Shown: in pieces, positions 1 to 5,029 of the stretch | Position numbering within the stretch: the first letter of the stretch is position 1 | Layout: each line of letters starts with the position of its first letter | From: Bacteroidales bacterium | GTDB taxonomy: Bacteria > Bacteroidota > Bacteroidia > Bacteroidales > UBA4181 | Length of the DNA stretch: 6,007 nt | NCBI GenBank assembly: GCA_031264715.1 | Contig: JAISDP010000166.1 | Coordinates: 1-6,007, forward strand | Direction of reading: 5' to 3' | The notes under the pieces: model-generated | Told to the model about the DNA's origin: nothing | Database searches by the model: none | The model's input: the letters and a program-made list of their open reading frames with translations, nothing else | Position numbers and translations under genes: made by a program

Positions 1-222
1 AAACTGGTGGAAGCATACGCCGTTCAAGTAGACCCGAAGCTGCATGAGGAAATTCTGGAACGGTACAAAAAGCTGAACATTTCCCCGTACAAGGGTTTTG
101 TGAACCCCGTATACAAGCCTGTTACCGATGCTCAAGGCAACATCGTCGATGTAACCCTGAACTATGCCGAAGGCTACGCCGAACAGATGATGCGCTACAG
201 CAGGGAACACTCGTGGCTGTGA
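1..222 (+). CDS. Dipeptidyl-peptidase III-like metallopeptidase (M49), C-terminal end only
   Basis: Only the last 73 codons are visible; the reading frame is open to the left edge, so the gene begins outside the window. The visible tail contains PYKGFVNPVYKPV (about residues 30-42 of the visible part) and ends EGYAEQMMRYSREHSWL. This resembles, from memory, the C-terminus of Bacteroidota M49 dipeptidyl-peptidase III proteins, which are sometimes mislabelled dihydrofolate reductase in annotations. M49 enzymes are zinc peptidases that remove dipeptides from the N-terminus of oligopeptides. The zinc motifs (HELLGH-type and EExxAD) lie upstream and cannot be seen, so activity cannot be judged. 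No strong terminator follows the TGA stop. The family call rests on tail similarity only. Confidence 0.72.
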   Translation, partial: KLVEAYAVQVDPKLHEEILERYKKLNISPYKGFVNPVYKPVTDAQGNIVDVTLNYAEGYAEQMMRYSREHSWL

Positions 223-412
223 AAAAAATTGCAGGAGCGTGATTTTATGTTGAGCGCAGGGCTTTCAGCCCATTCCCGCTATTGACGCCGCGATGAAGAA
301 TGTGCAAAATGTTTGGCAGGCCCCGGTGTTTATTGCTGGGTTGGCTGCAACTGAACAGGCGCAGTTTGTGAACCAAAGATATTTTGAAGCGTTAATTAAA
401 ATTAAATTAGAG
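223..412. repeat. Gap with short hairpin and probable eroded dispersed repeat
   Basis: This 190-base gap holds no supportable gene. A perfect small hairpin, GGGCT-ttc-AGCCC, lies at 259-271. From 293 a reading frame runs in phase into the adenosyltransferase and would add 40 residues. That stretch does not look like the enzyme family, and its conceptual translation contains QFVNQRYFEALIKIKL. I recall very similar strings in many tiny hypothetical ORFs of Bacteroidota, which suggests a dispersed noncoding repeat. No cobalamin riboswitch core could be recognised ahead of the adenosyltransferase. The hairpin is seen directly; the repeat identity is inference from memory. Confidence 0.4.
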
Positions 413-964
413 ATGACGGTTTATACCAAAACAGGTGATAAAGGCCAGACCGCTTTGATCGGTGGCAAACGGGTGGAGAAGAACCATCCTCGGATCGAGG
501 CATACGGCACAGTGGATGAATTGATGGCGCATACGGCTTTGCTGATGGATATGCTGGAGAATGAGCTCGACAAGGACTTCCTGTTGTGGATACTGGACCG
601 GCTGATGACAGTTTCGTCAGCGCTGGCGGCTGAAGGCGATGTACGCAAGAAGATACCACGCGTGGCAACAAGCGATACCGCGCGTGTGGAACGGCGTATC
701 GACGAAATGGATAGCGGGTTGGAGCCGATGGATAGCTTCGTCCTTCCGGGCGGACATCCGGCAGCATCACAATGCCATGTGGCACGAACGGTTTGCCGGC
801 GCGCCGAACGGAGAATTGTCGGTCTGGCGGACGATCGTTACGATGTCCCGGCGGAAGTAGCCGGATTCATCAACCGTTTATCAGACTATTTTTTTGTGTT
901 GTCCCGAAAAATCGCAAAAGATTTCAACATCATCACAAAAAAATGGACACCTGTTGTCAGTTAA
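413..964 (+). CDS. pduO: PduO-type ATP:cob(I)alamin adenosyltransferase
   Basis: This enzyme transfers the 5'-deoxyadenosyl group of ATP to cob(I)alamin, making adenosylcobalamin for B12-dependent enzymes such as methylmalonyl-CoA mutase. It is cytoplasmic and usually trimeric. The 183-residue product matches the usual family length. The N-terminal ATP-binding segment YTKTGDKGQTAL is at residues 4-15, RIEAYGTVDEL at 27-37, the arginine-rich RTVCRRAER at 125-133, and the cobalamin-side motif NRLSDYFFVLSR at 154-165. All the expected signature blocks are present and nothing looks broken. The ATG at 413 is chosen because family members begin MxxYTKTGD; the in-frame ATG at 293 would add 40 unrelated residues. 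The DUF2795 gene follows after 67 bases on the same strand. Confidence 0.93.
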   Translation: MTVYTKTGDKGQTALIGGKRVEKNHPRIEAYGTVDELMAHTALLMDMLENELDKDFLLWILDRLMTVSSALAAEGDVRKKIPRVATSDTARVERRIDEMDSGLEPMDSFVLPGGHPAASQCHVARTVCRRAERRIVGLADDRYDVPAEVAGFINRLSDYFFVLSRKIAKDFNIITKKWTPVVS

Positions 965-1031
965 TGAATTATTTAATTACCTTCGCAAACCAAAAAGAAA
1001 AGCATACAGTTAAAAATTAAACAGTTAAGAT

Positions 1032-1253
1032 ATGTATTGGACTTTAGAATTAGCTTCAAAGCTGGAAGATGCACCTTGGCCGGCTACTAAAGAGGAGTTG
1101 ATAGATTTTGCTGTAAGGTCGGGAGCGCCATTGGAGGTGATCGAAAATCTTCAGGAAATTGAGGATGAGGGTGAAATTTATGAAAGTATTGAAGACATTT
1201 GGCCTGATTATCCGAGTAAAGACGATTTCTTTTTCAATGAAGACGAATATTAG
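1032..1253 (+). CDS. Small acidic DUF2795 protein
   Basis: This 73-residue protein begins MYWTLELASKLEDAPWPATK and ends in a strongly acidic tail (SKDDFFFNEDEY). It is very close to a short protein that is highly conserved across Bacteroidota and annotated DUF2795. Its function is unknown. The middle contains LIDFAVRSGAPLEVIENLQEIEDEGE (split at residues 24-33 and 34-49), which looks like a small helical fold. It has no signal peptide or membrane segment, so it is probably cytoplasmic. A weak Bacteroidota-type promoter may lie in the preceding gap: GTTG at 953-956, 21 bases, then TACCTTCG at 978-985, compared with consensus TTTG and TAnnTTTG. That match is imperfect, and the gene could equally be co-transcribed with the adenosyltransferase. 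Confidence 0.88.
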   Translation: MYWTLELASKLEDAPWPATKEELIDFAVRSGAPLEVIENLQEIEDEGEIYESIEDIWPDYPSKDDFFFNEDEY

Positions 1254-1400
1254 GCAATGGACAACGCCTTCGGTCATCACGACCGGTTACTCGCCATCGT
1301 TTGTAAAATCGCTTTGCCGGGTATGCTCCGTTGGTGACTGGCGGTATGGAGCCTGTCGGCTATTTTTACCATCAAAGTATAATATAAAAATCAATCAATC
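1254..1400. other. Gap between DUF2795 gene and gcvH with two short hairpins
   Basis: This 147-base gap has no gene. A perfect 5-base-pair hairpin, CGGTC-atcac-GACCG, sits at 1271-1285. A second, weaker stem AGCC-tgtc-GGCT at 1350-1361 is followed by ATTTTT (1362-1367) and could be a feeble terminator for the upstream genes. The same bases contain TATTTTTA (1361-1368), close to the Bacteroidota -7 consensus TAnnTTTG. No good TTTG box is spaced correctly upstream, so a gcvH promoter here is only a possibility. Confidence 0.3.
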
Positions 1401-1781
1401 ATGAATTTTCCCGAAAATTTGAAGTATACCCGCGAACATGAGTGGATACGCATGGAAGGCAACGAAGGCGTCATCGGTATAACCGGCTTTGCCCAGAAAG
1501 AATTAGGCGATATTGTATTTATCGACATTTACACGGAGGGCGAGACGTTAGCCGCAGGCGAAAAATTCGGCGCCGTGGAAGCTGTAAAAACCGTTTCCGA
1601 CTTGTTCATGCCTGTGGGCGGAACAGTCCTTTCGATCAACACAAGGCTGGAAATTGCGCCCGAAACGGTCAATAAAGATCCTTACGTCGGCGGGTGGATG
1701 ATCCGAATCCGGCTAACCAACCCTGCCGATTTGGATGGGCTGATGTCGGCAGACGAATACGAGGCGTTTACGAACGGGTAA
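1401..1781 (+). CDS. gcvH: Glycine cleavage system H protein
   Basis: GcvH is the lipoyl-carrying shuttle of the glycine cleavage system. Its lipoamide arm accepts the aminomethyl group from the P protein, passes it to the T protein, and is reoxidised by the L protein. The 126-residue length is normal. The lipoylation motif GAVEAVKTVSDL is at residues 57-68 with the modified lysine at Lys63. The N-terminal LKYTREHEWI (residues 7-16) and the distal NKDPYVGGWMIRI (about 95-107) are typical. The P, T and L partners are not in the window, as is common when gcvH stands apart. The ATG at 1401 is preceded by A-rich sequence rather than a Shine-Dalgarno site, as is usual in Bacteroidota. No defect is visible. 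Confidence 0.97.
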   Translation: MNFPENLKYTREHEWIRMEGNEGVIGITGFAQKELGDIVFIDIYTEGETLAAGEKFGAVEAVKTVSDLFMPVGGTVLSINTRLEIAPETVNKDPYVGGWMIRIRLTNPADLDGLMSADEYEAFTNG

Positions 1782-1793
1782 TATGTACAGCGG

Positions 1794-1821
1794 CCTGTCC
1801 GGGGTTGAAAAACCGGACAGG
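1794..1821 (+). terminator. Strong hairpin after gcvH, possible terminator
   Basis: The perfect inverted repeat CCTGTCCGG (1794-1802) and CCGGACAGG (1813-1821) begins 13 bases after the gcvH stop. An alternative fold pairs CCTGTCC and GGTT with AACC and GGACAGG around a GAAA loop. A second stem, TCAGG-tcgt-CCTGA, follows at 1828-1841, and T-rich sequence comes only after that (1848-1860). There is no U-tract directly behind the main stem, so it is not a textbook intrinsic terminator. It may stabilise the gcvH transcript 3' end or be a repeat relic. Confidence 0.5.
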
Positions 1822-1916
1822 TCACTGTCAGGTCGTCCTGAAAGAACTTTTACATTATTTTCCCTGTATGTAATGATATGTAGGGATTTTGTGTATCATT
1901 CCTTATTTTGGCTCCG

Positions 1917-3062
1917 ATGAAAAAGGTACTTTTTGTTTGGATGAGTTGCTTTACAATTCTTTCCAATATTTTATCCGCCCAAAACATTCATCCATCGCAA
2001 ATACGCATTAGTTTATTGACGGCGGCGCCGGGCAATGAACTTTTTGCCGCATGGGGGCATAGCGCAGTACGGGTCAGGATCGATTCGTTGGGCTATGACA
2101 TGGTGTACAACTACGGAACGTTCGATTTCGACCAGCCGAATTTTTACGCCAATTTTGCCCGTGGCCGCATGAATTACCGGTTAAGCGTCACCACTTGCGA
2201 CCGGTTCATGGCCGGTTATATATACGAGAATCGTGCTGTGCGCGAACAGGTCTTTGCCTTAGATTCTGCGCAAACCGTGTTTATGGTACAGTTTCTCGAA
2301 AATAACAGCAAGCCTGAGAATTGCTATTACCGCTACCATTTCTTTCTGGATAATTGCGCAACCCGCATCCGCGACCTGGTGCAGCAAACCTACCGGGGCA
2401 TGGAGCTTCCCACATCGGAGGGATCGCCTACTTACCGCGATTTGATCCACATTTACCTGAAGGGTCGTCCGTGGGGACGGTTCGTGATCGATATCGCACT
2501 GGGATTGCCTACCGATCAGAAAACCGGTACTTTCGAGCAGGCCTTCCTGCCCGATTATATGTTTGATGCTTTCGCGAAGGTACTGTATCACGGGCGTCCG
2601 ATTGTGAAGGAAACGAAAAAGGTTTTTGTTCCCGACCAGCCGGCTGTGCAGCCGCCCGGACCCCTCACCCCGACAGTGGTTTGCTGCCTGATGCTGGCGC
2701 TTGCATTGCTTTTCTCTTATGTGCGGAAAGGGTCAAGGATTTTTGATTTTGTACTTTTCCTTACCGTAGGGATCGTTGGCTTACTGGTGGCTTTCCTGTG
2801 GTTTTTTACCGATCACACCAATACGCAAAACAACCTGAACATCATCTGGGCGTTGCCTGCACACTTGGCGCTGGCATTTTTCCTGCTGTCCGGGCGGCGG
2901 AGCCGTTTCGTCCGCTATTACTTCCTGGCCACAGCTATTATTGCCATGTTGCTACTGGTTACATGGGCGTTCCTGCCGCAACCGCTCCATCCGTCGTTAA
3001 TACCGTTGATCCTTGCTATTATTTTGCGGGCTTTCCGAATTTTCCGAATACCGAGTTTTTAG
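1917..3062 (+). CDS. lnb: Lnb-family (DUF4105) lipoprotein N-acyltransferase homologue
   Basis: The product has 381 residues. Residues 1-21 form a signal peptide (MKK start, hydrophobic stretch, likely cleavage after LSAQ or SA). A periplasmic DUF4105 domain follows to about residue 245. It contains WGHSAVRV (46-53, His48), YNYGTFDF (65-72), and FFLDNCATR (142-150, Cys147). About five hydrophobic segments then follow near 252-268, 276-297, 308-324, 331-351 and 358-373. This is the layout of Lnb, which has been shown in Bacteroides to N-acylate lipoproteins at the cell envelope, replacing the missing Lnt. Cys147 and His48 are the likely catalytic residues, by inference from conservation. The TTG at 1908 lies in frame, but the ATG at 1917 gives the natural MKK signal-peptide start. 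Paralogues of this family exist, so the exact substrate is less certain. Confidence 0.85.
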   Translation: MKKVLFVWMSCFTILSNILSAQNIHPSQIRISLLTAAPGNELFAAWGHSAVRVRIDSLGYDMVYNYGTFDFDQPNFYANFARGRMNYRLSVTTCDRFMAGYIYENRAVREQVFALDSAQTVFMVQFLENNSKPENCYYRYHFFLDNCATRIRDLVQQTYRGMELPTSEGSPTYRDLIHIYLKGRPWGRFVIDIALGLPTDQKTGTFEQAFLPDYMFDAFAKVLYHGRPIVKETKKVFVPDQPAVQPPGPLTPTVVCCLMLALALLFSYVRKGSRIFDFVLFLTVGIVGLLVAFLWFFTDHTNTQNNLNIIWALPAHLALAFFLLSGRRSRFVRYYFLATAIIAMLLLVTWAFLPQPLHPSLIPLILAIILRAFRIFRIPSF

Positions 3063-3249
3063 GGTAGCGCGCGAAACCCATCCGATCGCAGGCACGAAAC
3101 ATTCCGTGCACGCTTTGCCCGTCAGGGCATTCATATCAATAGAATCAATGCGGAGGACATCGACAAATCTCCGTAGGAGATTCATCATGCGAAACCTCAT
3201 ATCCTCAACGCGACAATTTGATTTGCACCCATATCGTATTAACTACCCT
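3063..3249. other. Gap after lnb with three small hairpins
   Basis: No gene is supported here. Three short perfect stems occur in series: GCACG/CGTGC (3092-3096 with 3105-3109), TGCCC-gtca-GGGCA (3116-3129), and AATCTCC-gta-GGAGATT (3166-3182, 7 base pairs). None is followed by a T-run. The stretch CATATCAATAGAATCAATGC (3131-3150), together with the CTCCGTAGGAG core, resembles low-complexity intergenic repeat DNA that I recall from Bacteroidales. That resemblance is unverified. The segment marks the boundary between the conserved genes and the accessory region. Confidence 0.35.
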
Positions 3250-3378
3250 CGGATTTCCATTTTTCTGATTACTTTTGTCGCTATGTTTCACCGTATAAAA
3301 ATAAGTTTATGCCTCACTATTTAGACCCCAAAAATGATTATGCCTTTAAGCGCATCTTTGGAGAGCACAAGCATTTGT
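3250..3378 (+). repeat. Rpn leader repeat, intact copy
   Basis: This 129-base stretch covers 59 bases upstream of the rpn start plus its first 23 codons. It recurs at 4317-4444 with five substitutions and one single-base deletion, which is about 95% identity. The conservation includes the noncoding part, so a DNA segment was copied rather than only a protein being conserved. An AT-rich promoter-like region with TATGTTTC at 3282-3289 (compare Bacteroidota -7 TAnnTTTG) lies 19 bases ahead of the ATG. A well-placed -33 box is not clear. Confidence 0.9.
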
Positions 3379-4169
3379 GCATCAGCCTGCTCAACAGTCT
3401 GCTGCCGCTGGAGGAACCCAACCGGATCGTCGAGATCGAATACCTGTCGCCGGAACATGCTCCGCGCACGCCCCTGGGCAAAGATTCAATCGTGGACGTC
3501 AAATGCATGGACGCTACCGGACGGCGGTTCATCGTGGAGATGCAGATGTACTGGAGTTCCGCCTTTACGAAACGGATGGTCTTCAATGCGGCGCAGGCGC
3601 TGGTCAAGCAGGCGGACAAGGCCGTACCCGACGAGCCGTCCAGGACGTTTTCCTCCCTGCAGCCGGTCTATACGCTGGCGATCGTGAACAGCAAGTTTCC
3701 GCACAAAGATGAGGAGCGATGGATGTACATCTATCAGGTAGCCGACATCGAAAATCCCAGCCGGATTCTGGAAGGACTGAACTTTATCGTAGTAGACCTG
3801 GAGACGGAGGATCTGGTTCGTAAAATCCGCTCCCGGCAGGGTTGGACGGTGGAGAAGAAGCGGATGGCAGTCTTGTGGCTTCGCTTCCTGAAAGAGACGA
3901 GCTATTACAGCACCCTCGACCGCGAACTGGCGGAAAACGACACGATCCGCATGGCTGCGGAAATATGCGAGGAAGGCGCCTTCACCCGCGAAGAACTGGA
4001 AGTCTATGACTACTACTGGGATCATATAAGGGTCGACCAGACGCTTGAAGAGTATGAAGAAAGGGATAAAAAACAGCTCAAAATCATCGAAGACAAAGAT
4101 AAAGCCCTTGAAGACAAGGACAAACTCATCGAAGAACTGAAGAAACAATTGACTGCGAGATCGCATTAA
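3309..4169 (+). CDS. Rpn-family recombination-promoting nuclease / putative transposase (PDDEXK_2)
   Basis: The complete 286-residue product begins MPHYLDPKNDYAFKRIFGEH, the typical opening of PDDEXK_2 (PF12784-type) proteins that are multicopy in Bacteroidota. The nuclease core is IVDVKCMDATGRRFIVEMQ at residues 61-79. Asp63, Glu77 and Gln79 form the D...ExQ signature this family carries instead of ExK. The middle (about 115-200) is the usual helical and strand extension. The C-terminus (about 245-282) is a charged coiled coil with two near-identical EDKDK heptads (codons at 4089-4130). Relatives in enterobacteria promote RecA-independent recombination and act in phage defence. The gene stands alone, with its own leader repeat upstream and palindromic repeat A 38 bases downstream. 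No frameshift is visible. Its biological role here is not known. Confidence 0.92.
   Translation: MPHYLDPKNDYAFKRIFGEHKHLCISLLNSLLPLEEPNRIVEIEYLSPEHAPRTPLGKDSIVDVKCMDATGRRFIVEMQMYWSSAFTKRMVFNAAQALVKQADKAVPDEPSRTFSSLQPVYTLAIVNSKFPHKDEERWMYIYQVADIENPSRILEGLNFIVVDLETEDLVRKIRSRQGWTVEKKRMAVLWLRFLKETSYYSTLDRELAENDTIRMAAEICEEGAFTREELEVYDYYWDHIRVDQTLEEYEERDKKQLKIIEDKDKALEDKDKLIEELKKQLTARSH
4089..4130 (+). repeat. Two tandem 21-base repeats in the rpn coiled-coil tail
   Basis: Two adjacent 21-base units (4089-4109 and 4110-4130) encode EDKDKAL and EDKDKLI. They keep the heptad phase of the C-terminal coiled coil. Changes in unit number would lengthen or shorten the helix without a frameshift, so copy number may differ among paralogues. 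Confidence 0.7.
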
Positions 4170-4207
4170 TATATGGTGTGATCGGGTCGGCCTGACAACG
4201 CTCAAAT

Positions 4208-4299
4208 AAATAAGTAATCTTTTCGTCTTCGTTGACCCTGTCAGCGGTCTTGACCCTGACAGTGGTGGTATACGTATGTAAATGACCTGACAGGGTCAA
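4208..4299. repeat. Palindromic repeat A (13-base inverted termini)
   Basis: The element begins with AAATAAGTAATCTTTTCG (4208-4225). A left arm TTGACCCTGTCAG (4232-4244) is the exact inverse complement of the right arm CTGACAGGGTCAA (4287-4299). A third copy of the motif, TTGACCCTGACAG at 4250-4262, lies inside, and its CTGACAG can also pair with the left arm, so two alternative hairpins are possible. Bases 4208-4245 match 5030-5067 in repeat B without a mismatch over 38 bases. It contains no gene. It may act as a bidirectional terminator, a REP-like palindrome, or the end of a mobile cassette. Confidence 0.85.
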
Positions 4300-4316
4300 T
4301 CAAATCTCAACTGTTC

Positions 4317-4444
4317 CGGATTTCCATTTTTCTGATTACTTTTGTCGCTATGTTTTATCGTATAAAAATAAGTTGATGCCTCACTATTAGACCCCAAGAA
4401 TGATTATGCCTTCAAGCGCATCTTTGGAGAGCACAAGCATTTGT
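4317..4444 (+). pseudogene. Truncated rpn 5' fragment (leader plus first 23 codons)
   Basis: This is the second copy of the 129-base leader repeat at 3250-3378. The start codon at 4376 is kept, but one T is missing after the fourth codon, so translation would stop at once (MPHY then TAG at 4388-4390). If the missing base is restored, the frame reads on identically to HKHL, where homology ends at 4444 and a TAA appears. No trace of the remaining rpn body follows; the antitoxin start is 15 bases away. The upstream noncoding part, including TATGTTTT at 4349-4356, is preserved and may now drive the toxin-antitoxin operon. Confidence 0.9.
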
Positions 4445-4458
4445 AAAAACGAATAGTT

Positions 4459-4677
4459 ATGTTACAGACACAAATTTTGAAAGACCAGCAGGGAGCGCCG
4501 ATGGGTGTTTTTATTCCCATGCAGGCATGGGAAAGGATCAAATTCCAGTATCCGGACATCGAGTACATGGATATGGATTTGCCGCAATGGGAAAAAGAGT
4601 TTATAGACCGGCGGTTGAAAATGGCATGCCATCCCGACCGCTTGCAAGCCATTGAAACACTTTTTGAAGGTCTTTAA
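4459..4677 (+). CDS. Putative antitoxin of a type II toxin-antitoxin pair
   Basis: The product is a 72-residue protein encoded 15 bases upstream of a RelE/ParE-like toxin in the same direction, the usual antitoxin-first order. Residues 1-30 contain QILKDQQGAPMGVFIPMQAW, which resembles the strand-rich N-terminus of small Bacteroidota antitoxins (a nucleotide-like pattern of G-x-P-x-G/A-V-x-I-P followed by an aromatic/acidic helix). The rest (WERIK, PQWEKEFIDRRL) looks helical and may wrap the toxin. No clear helix-turn-helix or ribbon-helix-helix DNA-binding domain is seen. The function is inferred mainly from position. The ATG at 4459 is the only sensible start. The upstream region comes from a truncated rpn copy, so normal autoregulatory operators may be missing or lie within the gene. 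Confidence 0.72.
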   Translation: MLQTQILKDQQGAPMGVFIPMQAWERIKFQYPDIEYMDMDLPQWEKEFIDRRLKMACHPDRLQAIETLFEGL

Positions 4678-4681
4678 AGAC

Positions 4682-4690
4682 GGGAGGGGG
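4682..4690 (+). promoter_or_regulatory. Strong Shine-Dalgarno-like site before the toxin gene
   Basis: The purine run GGGAGGGGG sits 2 bases ahead of the ATG at 4693, with its GGAGG core (4683-4687) five bases from the start. It is the most Shine-Dalgarno-like sequence before any start in the window; Bacteroidota genes generally lack one. It supports 4693 as the toxin start. It could also reflect transfer from another host. Confidence 0.5.
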
Positions 4691-4692
4691 AA

Positions 4693-4989
4693 ATGTATCC
4701 GGTTCTCTATCTTGATGAAGTTCGAAATGATATTCTTTGTGCAAAGCAATGGTATGCCGAGCAGCAGGATGGTTTGGAGGATCACTTGGTTTCAGCCATA
4801 AAAGAGGCTGTTGCAAATATCATGAAGACGCCTTCGGCATATGCGGTAAGGTATAAAGACGTCAGGATAGCCCATACCAAGGTTTTCCCATACAATATTC
4901 ATTTTTTCATTGACGAAGCAAAAGGACAAGTTGTCATAACCGGCATAGTTCACAACAAGAGGAAAGATGCGCTGTTTTTGAAAAGGTAA
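4693..4989 (+). CDS. RelE/ParE-family toxin
   Basis: The 98-residue product has the length and pattern of the RelE/ParE fold. An N-terminal strand (VLYLDEV) leads into two helices, with AKQWYAEQQDGLEDHLVSAI at residues 17-36. A P-S-A-Y-A-V-R-Y segment follows (about 48-55), then DVRIAHTKVFPYNIHFFID (57-75) and a closing strand VVITGIVHNKRK (81-92). ParE members inhibit DNA gyrase and RelE members cut mRNA on the ribosome. The sequence is closer in style to the ParE-like group, but the target cannot be decided by eye. Arg59 and the C-terminal HNKRK are plausible active-site or binding positions. It follows the antitoxin by 15 bases. An imperfect stem GCCCGCA/TGCAGGC (4995-5001 with 5007-5013) and palindromic repeat B lie just downstream. 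Confidence 0.88.
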   Translation: MYPVLYLDEVRNDILCAKQWYAEQQDGLEDHLVSAIKEAVANIMKTPSAYAVRYKDVRIAHTKVFPYNIHFFIDEAKGQVVITGIVHNKRKDALFLKR

Positions 4990-5029
4990 CAGTCGCCCGC
5001 AAGACTTGCAGGCAGTTGCGTTTGTGGGG

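Noticed and set aside
293..412. N-terminal extension of the adenosyltransferase from the ATG at 293
   Set aside because: Family members begin at the MTVYTKTGD-type sequence. The extra 40 residues resemble translated repeat DNA.
223..412. Cobalamin riboswitch ahead of the adenosyltransferase
   Set aside because: I could not find a convincing B12-box core or the surrounding stems, and the sequence looks like degraded repeat DNA instead.
402..785. Minus-strand frames opposite the adenosyltransferase
   Set aside because: They overlap a gene with complete family motifs and have Pro/Ser/Arg-rich composition typical of antisense shadows.
1908..1916. TTG start for lnb three codons upstream
   Set aside because: The ATG at 1917 gives a standard MKK signal-peptide start, and the TTG adds nothing recognisable.
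3250..3300. Well-defined -33/-7 Bacteroidota promoter ahead of rpn
   Set aside because: TATGTTTC resembles the -7 box, but no TTTG lies 19-21 bases upstream, so it is noted only as promoter-like within the repeat entries.
3187..3324. Small frame starting at the ATG at 3187, overlapping the rpn start
   Set aside because: It reads through the noncoding leader repeat in another frame, and the second copy of the leader does not preserve it as a gene.
3486..4205. Long minus-strand open frame of 239 codons opposite rpn
   Set aside because: It lies wholly antisense to a clear PDDEXK_2 gene, has no recognisable domain, and its Phe- and Asp-rich composition mirrors the charged rpn codons. It is a shadow frame.
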